Source: Salvelinus alpinus
Lineage: Eukaryota > Chordata > Actinopteri > Salmoniformes > Salmonidae
NCBI RefSeq assembly: GCF_045679555.1
Contig: NC_092100.1
Coordinates: 30,319,106-30,383,105 of the forward strand
Direction of reading: 5' to 3'
Length of the DNA stretch: 64,000 nt
Part shown: positions 18,937 to 31,087 of the stretch, piece by piece
Numbering within the stretch: position 1 is the first letter of the stretch
Layout: each line of letters begins with the position of its first letter
Program-made: the position numbers and the translations under genes
The notes under the pieces: model-generated
What the model was told of the DNA's origin: nothing
The model's database searches: none
The model's input: only the letters and a program-made list of their open reading frames with translations

Positions 18937-19837
18937 GATGGTTGCACAGTTTGTGTGAATGTCAGATTCTTCATTTTCAGCAATGATTCAAGCACAGTGA
19001 ACTGTATTAGTGAGAAGGTAAACTTGTCTTACCATAGTCGGGCAGGCAGAAGGTAAAGGATAAGGCCTAATACTTTTTTTGCTAAAGGATTACACACTTT
19101 AGGCTACATTTTATTTTCCATTATGTGCTATGTTGGCCTACTATCTATGTTGGCCTACTGGTTATTGCGCCCTCTTCCTTTAATTAGGTGACTAGGCTAA
19201 ACCACTGAAGTAAATCGTTGTGTACTGTAGAGTCAGTAGTCACTACAGTGCATACAGTCCTGCCAAAATATCTAATGGCTTTTCATAATAACCGTGAGTT
19301 ACGCTTAATTTTTGGGGACGAACGTTAAAGGTGACAGGACCCAGGCGAGGCCTCGGTCTGCAAATAGTGGAATTCTGGCGATGTGAGCTCTGCTCCGGGT
19401 AAGATTATTGCCAGAAACCTAGCCCAAAGGCCGGAAGATGGCGAATGCATGCAGCTCATTATAAACACTTCTACACTTCCTGTGGACCAGTTCATACATG
19501 ACACATTCTCCATTCAGGCTGCAAAGGCGTTGATTTCCTCCTTAGCTTGATTTAATGCAAGAAGGTGGAGAAGAAAACAGGAGAAATATGCTAACTTCTA
19601 TATGAAACATGTTCCACCATTATGCTAGAAATAACAATAATGCAAATCACCTGTGTTGTCAGTAATTGGTGGATGTCTGGTTCATTTCTACACTATACCG
19701 GGAAGGAACTACCCAGATGATTTGGAAAATCACCATGGACGATTTTATAAAGTTGATGGTTATGCTTTGACTATGCAATGTTGAATATACTACCTAGATA
19801 GCAGTTTTACACTACAATTGCATCATGTAATGTTCTA
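18937..19837. other. Intergenic between got2 and Tc1 remnant
   Basis: No coding exon or known repeat was recognised. A somewhat GC-richer patch lies at about 19325-19450, without recognisable content. Confidence 0.4.
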
Positions 19838-22266
19838 CACTGACCACAAATATAAACGCAACATGCAAAAATGTCCACGATTTGACTGAGTTACAGTTCA
19901 TATAAGTAAATCAGTCAATTGAAATAAATTCATTAGGCCCCAATTAATGGATTCCACATGACTGGGTATACAGATATAGATTTGTTGGTCACAGATACCC
20001 CCAAAAAAACTGGTCTCAGAGCATTTCATATTCTGTATGTAAATCTTATGTTTAGTATGGAAATTATGGTGGATGGTTGGGTGTATAACGTGAACGTCTA
20101 GCAACCCAAAGGTTGCGAGTTTGAATCTCATCATGGACAATTTTAGCTAATTAGCTAATTTTGAACTACTTACTACTTTTTTGCTTGTTTGCAACTACTT
20201 GGCATGTTAGCTAACCCTTCCCCTAACCTCAACTATTTTAGCTAACCCTTCACCTTACTGTAACCTTAACCTTTTAACCTAACTCTTAAACGTAACCCTA
20301 ACCCCTAGCTAGCTCGCTAACGTTAGCCACCTAGCTAGAATTCTTAACATATTGTAGCGACCCGCACAGACAGCTGTGTGTTATGTGTTAGGCTAGTAGG
20401 TGGTTGTGTTGTACTTACCAGTGCCCAGTGTTCGCGGGGTCCGACATGCCAAATCAACCTGCTATCTGCCAATCACGTGAATGCCTGGAATGTTCTGATG
20501 CCGGGCATCCTGGCGGTTGGTGGAGTGGCGTGGAGGGGGGTTGGGCAGGGGGATGGAGCATTGGAAGTTAAGACCAGGTTTAGCCTTTGTTCTCTCTCTT
20601 ATGTCTGGCCTTCACAAGAGAAGGTCACTGTTGGCTTGTTGTTATCTTTCATTTATTTGGCGTGGGCTACGGCCAAACAGTAGCCTGTGTAAAGTTGGGT
20701 TAATAAACCGTCAATTCGTAAACTCAAGCCTCTGTCTGGACAATTGCTCCTTTATGATCTAGTCAGGTAATTACAATATCATACGTTTGCAAATTCGTAA
20801 CATATTGTACATTTTGTAAATATGTAACATTTCATACGAATTATAATTCGTAACATATAATATGAAATGGGTTATGGACATCCACAAATTAATACATACC
20901 ATATGAAACTAAACATATACTAAATGGAGTGTTTTGGATTTACATACAGAATAATACAAAATGCTCTGAGATCAGGTTGAAAAAAAAGGTAGGGGCGTGG
21001 ATCAGAAAACCTGTCAGTATCATGCAGCGTGACACATCTCCTTCGCATAGAGTTGATCAGGCTCTTGATTATGGTCTGTGGAATGTTGTCCCATTCCTCT
21101 TCAATGGCTGTGCAAAGTTGTTGGATATTGGCGGGAACTGGAACACGTTGTCGTACACATTGATCCAGAGCATCCCAAACATGCTCAGTGGGTGACATGT
21201 CTGGTGAGTATGCAGGCCATGGAAGAACTGGGACATATACAGCTTCCAGGAATTGTGTACAGATCCTTGTGACATGGGGCCGTGCATTATCATGCTGAAA
21301 CATGAGATGATGGCGGCGGATGAATGGCATAACAATGGGCCTCAGGATCTCGTCACTGTGTCCCTGTGCATTCAAATTGCCATTGATAAAATGCAATTGT
21401 GTTCATTGTCTGTAGCTTATGCCTGCCCATACCACAAGCCCACCTCCACCATGGGGCACTATATTCACAGCGTTGACATCAGCAAACCGCTTGCCCACAC
21501 GACGCCATCTGCCCAGTACAGTTGAAACCGGGATTTCATCCGTGAAGAGCACACTTCTCCAGCGTGCCAGTGGCCATCCAAGGTGAGCATTTGCCCACTG
21601 AAGTCAGTTATGATGCTGAACTGCAGTCAGGTCAAGACCCTGGTGAGGACGACGAGCACGCAGATGTGCTTCCCTGAGGGGGTTTCTGACAGTTTGTGCA
21701 GAAATTCTTTGGTTGTGCAAACCCATCAGGTGTCAAGGTGGCTGATCGCAGATGATCCCACGAGTGAAGAAGCCGGATGTGGAGGTCCTGGACTGGCGTG
21801 GTTACACATGTTCTACAGTTCTGAGGCTTGTTGAACGTACTGACAAATTCTCTGAAACAACCTTGGAGGTGGCTTATGGTAGAGAAATGAACATTCAACA
21901 TTCAGCTCTGGTGGACATTTCTGCAGTCATCATGCCAATTGCACGCTCCCTCAAAACTTGAGATATCTGTGGCATTGTGTTGTGTGACAAAACTGCACAT
22001 TTTAGAGTGGCATTTTATTGTCCCCCGCACAAGGTGCACCTGTGTAATGATCATGCTGTTTAATCAGTTTCTTGATATGCCACTGTCAGGTGGATGGATT
22101 ATCTTGGCAAAGGAGAAATGATCACTAACAGGAATGTAAACAAATTTGTGCACAAAATTTGATCGAAATAAGCTTTTTTGCATATGGAACATTTCTGGGA
22201 TCTTTTATTTCAGCTCATGAAACATGGGACCAACACTTTACAGTCTGTGTTTTTGTTCAGTATATA
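19838..22266 (-). mobile_element. Tc1-like element with transposase remnant
   Basis: The left terminus near ACAAATATAAACGCAACATG and the right terminus GTGTTTTTGTTCAGTATA are typical of one fish Tc1 family. On the - strand, 20920-21396 encodes a DDE transposase C-terminal part: FQHDNARPH (second catalytic Asp), then YSPDMSPTEHVWD (third acidic residue) and RRRCVTLHDT. Upstream parts (toward 22000) are broken by frameshifts. The element is interrupted at 20014-20974 by another repeat, so it is inactive. Confidence 0.8.
20014..20974. repeat. Inverted-repeat MITE inserted in the Tc1 copy
   Basis: TCTCAGAGCATTT followed by CTGTATGTAAATC at the left is mirrored at the right by GATTTACATACAG and AAATGCTCTGAGA. 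Inner parts carry degenerate TTAGCTAACCCTTC-type and TAACCCTAACCCC phrases, and ATTCGTAACATAT blocks that repeat near 20800-20870. About 20350-20760 contains GC-richer sequence of unknown origin. Confidence 0.65.
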
Positions 22267-22424
22267 AGCTTAATTTGCTGTAACACTGATACTGTATGCC
22301 TAACCTATGTTATTAAAAATAGACAAGTTAATTGTACTATAGGCCTATGTGCAACAGGTTGAAGTGGCAAGTAATAAAATAGTTGACATTCTGTTTTTCT
22401 TTGAGAAAGCTGTTCTTATTTGTA

Positions 22425-22515
22425 TTTGTATTTATTATGGATCCCTCTTCCTGGGGTCCAAACACATTAAGGCACTTACATTACATATAAAACAAAAGAT
22501 AAAGCTTTGGATAAG
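22425..22515 (+). repeat. Salmonid interspersed repeat fragment
   Basis: TTTATTATGGATCC followed by CTTCCTGGGGTCCA and AAACACATTAAGGC are consensus blocks of a widespread salmonid repeat; this is only a fragment of it. Confidence 0.55.
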
Positions 22516-23766
22516 TAACTTCCCATGTGACTTCTTTGTAATCCACAAACTAAGAGGATATTCAATTATAATATTTTATTTCTGAGCAGTGAATGATCCG
22601 GTTCTTCTTTATGTCATTATATAGAAATAAAAATAACATAATATCCCATGTGTTATCCCATATGACGCATAGTGGGAGTTTTTCTGATGTTAGATAAATC
22701 TGAAATACAAGTTGTGCACAAAAGTGTTTAGAAAATGAGGAACAAGGAAGTGGATATGATAAAAACACTTTTTCATCCATATGTTAAGAATGCTTTTGTT
22801 TGCTCTTTAGTTATCCAAACACTATTAGGTGAATGCTGAAATAATTCAAGCCTGTTTTATTTTATTTGCACTATCTTATCATTCATCTGGCAGCTATTTG
22901 GGTACTGCATGTGATAAACCTTATCTAGCAGTGGCTTTGCAAATAGTGCTGGTGGAACAATGAGTCAGAGAGTAATGTGAAACCGTCTATCTACAAATGT
23001 CAAGGCTGCTTGTGGAGAAAGTACAATAAGACGAGGCAGTCTTGAAACTTCCTTAGAAACTAATCAGACCTGTTAAACCAGGTGGTGAATAGGCAGGTAC
23101 TGATAGGATCAGTAAGTCATTTTGCCAGAGGATGAATGTATGGTAATGTAAACACAGGTGACAGTGAATGGAGAGGGACAGACAGATGATGTCATAAGGT
23201 ATTAAGTCTTATTACTTCACACATATCACATTGTGTTTAGTCTTTTACCATAACTGTAGCTCTATCAGATGATGTTTGCCAGTGTCACTGTATATTTGTA
23301 TCTGCCAATTCTAAATGAATGGACAGAATAGAGTGATTAAGGATATAGGGTGACTTTATTGATATATACAGTGCTTGTATGTTATGTGTAATACTGTAAC
23401 ATGTTATTGGGGAGCCAGATGATATGATAGATATCTTTAGTTTACTTATCTGATATAATTTCCTTGTTATGACAGAGTTGTTATACAGCAACACTAACAA
23501 AAAAAATGTATCTCTAAAATGTAAATGTGCATTAATAATATGAACCTATGATGGGTCGAACATGAAAATATTCAAGTCACATTCCATAGAGGAGACTGGT
23601 CTAAAGTTTGTTACTGGATCTCATGAATGTTGTTTGACCATTGAGAATTGCACTAATTTTGCATATACTGTAGGACACCAGGGTAAATATATGATTTGAA
23701 TAGAACATTACAAGTGCTGAAATGATATGGCATCCTGCTCTGCAGGGTTTTAGATGGCAGAGAGAC
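22516..23766. other. Upstream region of the syt-like gene
   Basis: AT-rich sequence without recognised exons or repeats. CTCTGCAG at about 23740-23747 could be a splice acceptor just ahead of the start codon, implying a non-coding first exon farther left. Confidence 0.45.
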
Positions 23767-26700
23767 ATGAGTTTCCTTCCCACTGTAGACCTGTCTATTG
23801 GGGACCTACGCATGCCCTTCAATGAAGAGGTCAAGTACTGTATCCTGGGAATCTCTGTAACCCTCTTCCTGATTGCTATGGGCATTCTGGTGTGGCAATT
23901 ATACCGCTACTGCTCACAGGCTTCAAAGGAACCTGGTAAGTTAACTAAAATGAATCTAAGTTATCAGTTGGTTGTTGGTCAAACCATATATGGGTCAAGC
24001 ACCAATGTACAGTAGAACTGGATGGAATAATAATTAAAGTACTGAACATTCTTTACTGCAAATTCTTATATCTTTGGGATAAGACTTTGGCTCATGAACA
24101 GGAGACAAGTTGTTATGCTGCTTTAATTCTCTATTCAATGCAGTGGATGACTTACTTTCATCTGATGGCAAGCCAGCAAAGACAGGAGATCTCTACACGG
24201 AAACCCAGAGGCCTAATTTTAAGGTTAAAGCAGTCTATTACTTGTAACTATTAATTCCTTTGGTTACTTGCAAGGAACGCTCTCCCATTTTGTCTTATGT
24301 CTACACTGAAATATGGAGCAACAAGCTTCTACTATGATGAATAGCTAACATTCTGTGTGTATCTTTGCAGTCGTGCTGTTCTTGAATGCACATAAATCAA
24401 ACAGAGGGCTTATGTCAGTGAGCTGTGGTTTAGAGAACGCACTGAAATAGACAGTATGACCATATCTGTTCCCCAGGTAGAGAAGCTCCATGAAGAGGCA
24501 CGGAGGTTGAGCCGTTGCCTGTCCATGGGCAGCCATGTGGAGCTGCCCGGCCTGGGGAACCAGCTGGTGGAGGAGGTGAAGGGCTCCCTGCGCTTCTCCC
24601 TCTACTATGACCAGCTGCAGTCCAGACTGGTGGTCACCGTCCTGGAGGCCCGGGGCCTGCCGGTCAGGGACTTCAGCCGCAGTGTGGACCCCTTTGTGAG
24701 GGTTCGGCTGCTATGGGCCAGGCATGATAAGGAGGAGCAGTCCTCTCCTTCACTGCAGTGTGTGCTATATGAATGGCAGTCCCGTATGGTGAAGGACAGC
24801 AGCAGCCCTACGTTTGGGGACCAGTTCTCCTGCTCTATGGAGGAGGAGGATGTCCCTCACACCACCGTCAGGTTTGAGGTACATAACGTAGTGTTACATT
24901 GATTAGATAATTGAATCAGATAACCAAAATATTTTCCTATTTTCTGCAGGTCAGAGACTTTGATAAGTTCTCCAGGCATGGGTTCTTGGGAGAGGTCAGA
25001 GTTTCTCTGTGTGATATGAAAATCTCATACCCTCTTGAAGTACTGGAGGATCTACAGACACCACAAAAGGTGGATGATACACTCTATCTGGACCTACACT
25101 CCGCTACGTATTTATTTGGACAGTGAAGCTAAAACATTGATTTTGGCTTTATACTCCAGCATTTTGGATTTGAGATCAAATGTTTTACATGAGGCGACAG
25201 CTCAGAATGTCATCTTCTATTTGAAGGTATTTTCATACATACGTTTTACCGTTTAGAAATGAAAGCACTTTGTGTCTAGTCCCCCAATTTGAAGTATTTG
25301 GACAAATTCACTTATAGTGTGTTATATATATTTGTTATTTTTTTAACACATCCACTCTTTGGAGGACACTTATCTTTTTTTTTATTTTTTTACAGCTTTT
25401 CTGCTACATACACAGTACCATTCAAAGGTTTGGACACACCTACTCATTCAAGGGTTTTTCTTAATTTGTTTTATTATTTTCTACATTGTAGAATAATAGT
25501 GAAGACATCAAAACTATGAAATAATACATATGTAATCATGTAGTAACCAGATAAGTGTTAAACAAATCAACATGTATTTTTGTTGAACACTTTTTGGGTT
25601 ACTACATGATTCCATATGTGTTATTTCATAGTTTTGATGTCTTCACTATTATTCTATAATGTAGAAAATAGTAAAAATAAAGAAAAACCCTTGAATGAGT
25701 AGGTGTGTCCAAACTTTTGACTGGTAAGAGTGCAAGCTGTCATCAAGGCAAAGGGTGGCTACTTTGAAGAATCTAAAATCTAAAATATATTTTGATTTGT
25801 TTAACACTTTTTTGGTTACCACATGATTCCATATGTGTTATTTCATAGTTATTCTACAATGTAGAAAATAGTAAAAATAAAGAAAAACCCTTGAATGAGT
25901 AGGTGTTCTAAAACTTTTGACCGGCAGTGTATTATATTCTTATTTACAATAAAAGTGACTCCAAAATGATGCAATAAATTATTTAGCATTCATTTATATT
26001 GGGCAAAACATAATCCGAAACACAAACAACAAAAAAACTGCAAATGCATCTAACAAGTTTGTAGAGTCACACGTGTGATGTAGTCATTGTGTGCTAGGAA
26101 TTTGGGACCAAATACTAAACTTTGACTAAATTGAATACACTGTAAGTGAATTGTTCCAAATACTTATGACACCTTCAGATGGGGGGACTAGATACATAAA
26201 GTGCTTTCATTTCTAAACGGTACAACTGATATGTATACAGAAACTCTCAAATTAAATGTGACATTCTGTACTGTCACCTCATGACTTGCCTAGTTAAATA
26301 AAGGTTGAATAAATAAAAAATATAAAACATTTGATCTCAAATCCAAAATGCTTGAGTATAGAGCCAAATTCTAACTTTTAGCTTCACTGTCCGAATAAAT
26401 ACACAGGGGAGTGTATGTCCAAATTATATCAAACCTGTCTGTGTACTGTGACTTTAGTAATACAGTTTTACAATTTCCAGGACATGGTTGGAGAGGTGCT
26501 TCTCTCTCTAAAGTACCTCCACACCCTCCAGAGACTGGAGGTGGGTCTGCTGAAGATCAGGGCACTGCCTCAGCAAAGTAAAAAAGACAAAGGTAAATGG
26601 CACTTTTCTGGTGTGATAAACTCATTACTGAGCAGACGTTGCATACTGTTGCGTTGTAGATACAGGTAGGATTGTTTAAAACAGTTAGTTTCATTTCTCT

Positions 26701-27013
26701 AGTTCGGTTGTATGCCAGGATCAGTGTCCTCTGCAACCAGTTCAAGCTGCGGCACCAGAAGTCCACTGCTAAGACCCTGTGTGAAGTGACCGTCTTCAAC
26801 GAAGTCATGATGTTCACCTTGCCAGGCCCACAGATCAGGGCGTGCTGCATTGTGGTCTCTGTGTACGAGATCCATGCAGCCAGGAAGTCATCCAAACGCC
26901 TGGTTGGCCAGGTCACCTTTGGAAAGGGTAAGAGGTCAGAGGAGGAACACTGGTGTTTGATGATGCGATCAATTTGTCAGCCAATAGCAAAGTGGCATCC
27001 GTTGTTGATCTGA
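23767..27013 (+). CDS. Atypical synaptotagmin-family protein, six exons
   Basis: Exons: 23767-23935, 24144-24223, 24477-24878, 24950-25069, 26481-26592, 26703-27013. They splice in frame to 397 codons plus stop, the usual size for synaptotagmins, which are membrane proteins of vesicle traffic. A short N-terminal segment precedes a membrane helix (about residues 23-45, within VKYCILGISVTLFLIAMGIL). C2A starts at GSLRFSLYYDQ. Its acidic calcium positions look kept: RDF, SVDPF and RDFDKFS, although the last Asp is Gly. Between strands 3 and 4 it has about 15 extra residues compared with synaptotagmin 1. C2B (from GEVLLSLKYL) lacks the usual calcium aspartates but keeps the C-terminal EEHW...PIAKWHPL signature. 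The start codon is the one giving a membrane helix close to the N-terminus. Which synaptotagmin it is remains open; SYT8-like or a fish-specific member is possible. Confidence 0.85.
25108..26403. mobile_element. Non-autonomous transposon filling syt intron 4
   Basis: Terminal inverted repeats of roughly 200-280 bases: left from TATTTATTTGGACAGTGAAG (about 25109), right ending CTTCACTGTCCGAATAAATA (about 26402). Inner shared blocks include TTTGGATTTGAGATCAAATG and ACCGTTTAGAAATGAAAGCA. It occupies nearly the whole intron (25070-26480). The right arm has received a SINE tail (CTTGCCTAGTTAAATAAAGG, near 26285), and the centre carries a Tc1 fragment. No transposase is present. Confidence 0.8.
25412..25930. 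mobile_element. Degenerate Tc1-like ends, nested
   Basis: ACAGTACCATTCAAAGG at the left and two copies of the opposite terminus (AACTTTTGACTGGTAA near 25713 and AACTTTTGACCGGCAGTG near 25913) belong to a common fish Tc1 family. Inverted internal blocks such as TTTTCTACATTGTAGAATAA and ATGATTCCATATGTGTTATT recur. No transposase is left. Confidence 0.65.
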
Positions 27014-27102
27014 GGTCAGCCAGGCCCCCTACTTTGACTATGTTCTTGTAATGTACAGTTGATGGTTTTCACAAAATCTAAGATGAAACCTCATACTCTT
27101 CC

Positions 27103-27925
27103 ATGTATAGTCACTATGCAGGACAAGCAAATAGAAAGAGTGGCAACTTACAAGAACTTGGTTTCTTGATAGATGAGTGTCTCACCTTTAAACCCCAAGT
27201 CGAAGGTCTTGTGAAAAAGCTTAGGCTCAAATTTAGTTTTTATTTTCATAATAAGTCATGTTTTTATTTTGAAGTGCGAAAGAGGCTTGTTTCTGATACT
27301 TTTGTCCCTGTAATTGATTATGGTGATATCTTGTACATGTATGCCCCTGTGGAGTCATTATGTATGCTGGACACTGTGTACAATGGGGCGCTGAGGTTTA
27401 TTACTGACTCCAAAGCTCTCACACATCACTGTATCCTCTATATGAGAGTGGGCTGGCCTTCATTAGCTCTTTCGGAGATTACATCATTGGTAATTTATTT
27501 ATTTATAAGGCCATATTGAAACAGCTCCCATTTCTGTCCAACAAACAAATGAAAACTATCGCCTGTGCTCACTTGACTGTGTTTTGGTGATTGTGCCTAA
27601 GGCCCGTACGGAGAAAAACATTCCAGTTCCAAATTAAAGGAGCTTGTCCCTTTATATTAGTTCAAAGCTAGGTTAACACTATAATGGGAAATTATGGAAA
27701 GTGGGGGGCTGTCAATATTTTGACTCCTAGTTGCACCACACTTTCCCAAATCATCTTGCTGTTCAGTGTGTAAATTGGTGTTTTTTAAACTGTAGTTCGT
27801 GTTTTACGTTGTAAACGTGTCTGCAACTTTGTGTGCTGCTATTTTGGCCATGTCTCTCTTGTAAAAGAGTTTGGTCATCTCAATGAGACCGAACTGGTAA
27901 AATAAAGGTAAAATAAAAAATGGAA
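27103..27925 (+). mobile_element. Non-LTR retrotransposon 3' fragment
   Basis: The open frame 27103-27519 matches the post-catalytic, C-terminal part of fish LINE reverse transcriptases: FLIDECLTFKPQVE, RKRLVSDTFVPVIDYGDI, GALRFITDSKALTHHC and VGWPSL. The non-coding tail runs to about 27925 and ends in AAATAAAGGTAAAATAAA, as a 3' LINE end would. The catalytic domain is missing (5' truncated). It lies just after the syt-like stop codon and may be part of its 3' UTR. Confidence 0.75.
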
Positions 27926-28107
27926 ATGTGTGGAGGACCAGGTTTACTAATATTTCGTTTTTCAAGCTATTTCTCAAAATTGATATCACCTCTCTGTGAA
28001 GTATAGACTATGCTTTACTATTATACTATACTGAAATTATGTGGATAAATCATAAGTTCCAGCTGCTCACCTGATATGAGCAGTGCCTGATCACCTGTGA
28101 ATATTAA

Positions 28108-29280
28108 ACACTATATATACAAAAGTATGTGGACACCCCTTCAAATTAGTGGTTTCGGCTATTTCAGCCAGACCCGTTCATGACAGGTGTATAAAATTGA
28201 GCACACACCCATGCAATCTCCATAGACAAACATTGACTGTATAATGGCCTTACTGCTCAGTGGCTTCAGTGTGGCACTGTTATAGGATGGCACCTTTCCA
28301 ACAAGTCATTTAATCAAATTTCTGCCCTGCTAGAGCTGCCCCGGTCAACTGCAGGTGCTGTTATTGTGAAGAGGAAACATCTGGGAGAAACAACGGCTCA
28401 GCCGCAAAGCAGTAGGACACACAAGCTCACAGAATGGGACCACCGAGTGCTGATGCGCTTAGTGAGTAAAAATCGTCTCTCCTCGGTTGCAACACTCACT
28501 ACCGAGTTCCAAACTGCCTCTGGAAGCAACTTCAACACAAGAACTGTTCGTCGGGAGCTTCATGAAATGGGTTTCCATGGCCGAGCAGCCGCACACAAGC
28601 CTAAGATAACCATGTGCTATGCCAAGCGTCGGCTGGAGGGATGTAAAGCTCGTCGCCTTTGGACTCAGGAGCATTGGAACCATGTTCTCGAGTGATTAAT
28701 CACACTTCACCATCTGGCAGTCCGACGGATTAATTTAGGTTTGGCGGATGCCAGGAGCACACTACCTACCCCAATGCATAGTGCCAACTATAAAGTTTGG
28801 TGGAGTAGTAATAATGGTCTAGGGCTGTTTTTCATGGTTCGGGCTAGGCCCCTTAGTTCCATTGAAGGGAAACATTACCACTACAGCATGCAAAGAAATT
28901 CTAGATGATTCTGTCCTTCCAACTTTGTGGCAACAGTTTGGGGAAGGCCCTTCCTTGTTTCAGCATGACAATGCCCCCGTGCACAAAGCGAGGTCCATAT
29001 AGAAATGGTTTGTCGAGATCGGTGTGGAAGAACTTGACTGGCCTGCACAGAGCCCTAACCTCAACCAAATCAAATACCTTTGGGATGAATTGGAATACAG
29101 GCCTAATCACCCAACATCAGTGCCCGACCTCACTAATGCTCTTGTGGCTGAATAGAAGCAAGTCCCCGCATCTGGTGGAAAGCCTTCCCAGAAGAGTGGA
29201 GGCTGTTATAGCAGCAAAGGGGGGGACCAATTCCACATTAATGAAGAGCACAAAGATTCTTAACTTATGGTAATTGTTGC
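28108..29280 (+). mobile_element. Tc1-like element with broken transposase
   Basis: The left terminus is near TATATACAAAAGTATGTGGA. Transposase pieces follow: 28366-28695 encodes the DNA-binding half (RRELHEMGFHGRAAAHKP) and ends in a stop, and later blocks give the catalytic part ([11 protein letters not shown], then AQSPNLNQIKYLWDELE), with in-frame stops near 28999 and 29152. The usual right terminus is not visible, so the copy is truncated and inactive. Confidence 0.8.
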
Positions 29281-29686
29281 ATGTCAGCATCACTAGAACC
29301 TTGAAGATATCTATGTTTAGTTAAAACACACACATATTTATAGTCTCAGCGCTGAAGTTGGACTCCCACAAGCAGTTTAGGTATGTTCATTCTGGTCTAG
29401 CGTGTACCTTTGTTGACCACATGAGGGTGCTCTGCTGTAACTTGTTAGTAGTGATGAGCTTTCCGACTATTTTCGGTGTCCAAAAAGTCCAAAAAGTCTC
29501 GGAATGCCCGTCGACCAGATTGACGCGCTGTCCCCACTATTTAATCATTTTGTAACTTATCTGCAGAAAAACGTTATTTTAAGCTCTACGAGCAGGGGTA
29601 GCAGTGTGCCATTTAGGGAGCCAACTGAACGGCTCTTATACCATTCAAAAAGAGCCATTTGTTCGACCCATGACTACTTATTGGTA

Positions 29687-30185
29687 ATGCTGCTTTCAAG
29701 ACAACTTGGAACTCGGAGAAAAAAAACTCAAATTCTGACGTCAGTGATTTTCAGATCAGCAAGTCGGAGCTCTAGAAATTGGCCCGAGTATATATATATT
29801 TTTTAAATGTATTTATTTTTATTTAACTAGGCAAGTCAGTTAAGAACAAATTCTTATTTACAATGACGGCCTACCAAAAGGCAAAAGACCTCCTGCGGGG
29901 ACGGGGACTGGGATTAAAAAATAACAAATAAATAACATAAATATAGGACAAAACACACATCATGACAAGAGAGACAACACTATATAAAGAGAGACCCAAG
30001 ACAACATAGCAAGGCAGCAACACCTGACAACACAGCATGGTAGCAACACATGGTAGCAGCACAAAACATGGTAAAAACATTGGGCACAGACAACAGCACA
30101 AAGGGCAAGAAGGTAGAGACAACAATACATCACGACTAGGAATACCGAAATGGGTGATTTCCGAGTTCCCAGTTGTTTAGGATGC
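29687..30185. repeat. MITE split by a second salmonid repeat
   Basis: CTTTCAAGACAACTTGGAACTCGG at the left is mirrored by GGTGATTTCCGAGTTCCCAG at the right. Between them (about 29806-30135) sits another repeat with ATTTAACTAGGCAAGTCAG, CCTCCTGCGGGGACGGGG and many CAACACA/CATGGTA units. The same inner repeat recurs in two halves at 48900-49060 and 53940-54040. Confidence 0.65.
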
Positions 30186-30214
30186 GGCATAAAGGCCACA
30201 CAAGCCTCGTGTCA

Positions 30215-30440
30215 CAAGACAAGGGGCTGTTCTTTTGCACGACGCAACGCAGAGTTACAGTCATTAGCCGTAGTATATTGGCCATATACCACAAAGTGCC
30301 TTATTGCTATTATGAACTGGATACCAACGTAATTAAAGCAGTAAAGAGATTGTTTTGTCATACCTGTAGTATACGGTCTGATATACCACGGCTTTCAGCC
30401 AATCAGCATTCAGGGCTCAAACCACCCAGTTTATAATCAT
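30215..30440 (+). repeat. Salmonid interspersed repeat
   Basis: Blocks GTATATTGGCCATATACCAC, ATATACCACGGCTTTCAGCC and CAATCAGCATTCAGGGCTC are those of a very common salmonid repeat. No coding capacity. Confidence 0.6.
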
Positions 30441-31087
30441 TCATATATACTGTAGCTCAATGGTTCTATTACTGTACTTTCCCCAGTTTAGCAGCTACTG
30501 TACATCATGATACATTATTTATTATCTAATCAGTTCTGTCCATACATTTGTCTATAATGATAGACATAACTGTCAACAAGACTCCCATGCCAGACTATAC
30601 AGTTATGACAGTAGTCTGAGGATATGCAATATTCATAGACATGTCTGGCTTTGCGAGATCAGTCATCAAATAGTCTATCATGCAGTGTTTGTCCTTGATG
30701 TGGCTGTCCTGCAACAATCATCTGAGGAAAAACTGAAATGTGTCAGCTGAGTCAAACCCCAACCTTACTCAAGACTAGAGAATGAAAAGCGAAGAAGAAC
30801 AATCCGAACAGAAGAGAGTTCTTTGAGTTCAGACTGCAACTCCAAAACATGTGCATCCCCAATCACAAAATGAAACACCACAAAACTTCTCTCAACACTG
30901 TGAGCTGCTGATGTGAGATTAGTAGCCAGCTTGCATCTCACCCTTTCAAGGCCATTCCCAGGCAGTGCTAACCCCTTCTCCAGGGCAATGTGCTGTTAGC
31001 TGGCTCATACCCCCCTGCCCACTATCTCCTAATTTGTCTGTCCGTGAACAGAGGCATGAGAAAATAAACCCAGAGACCTTGAGATGT

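Noticed and set aside
20210-20320. TAACCCTAACCCC phrases resembling an interstitial telomere
   Set aside because: The phrases are irregular, mixed with TTAGCTAACCC, and sit inside an interspersed repeat. There is no regular TTAGGG array.
23767-27013. Naming the gene syt12 because human SYT12 is near CHKA
   Set aside because: The N-terminal region and both C2 domains do not resemble SYT12 as I know it. C2A retains calcium aspartates that SYT12 lacks.
27103-27519. Additional coding exon of the syt-like gene
   Set aside because: The translation matches LINE reverse transcriptase C-terminal sequence, and the syt frame already ends at 27013 with its family C-terminus.
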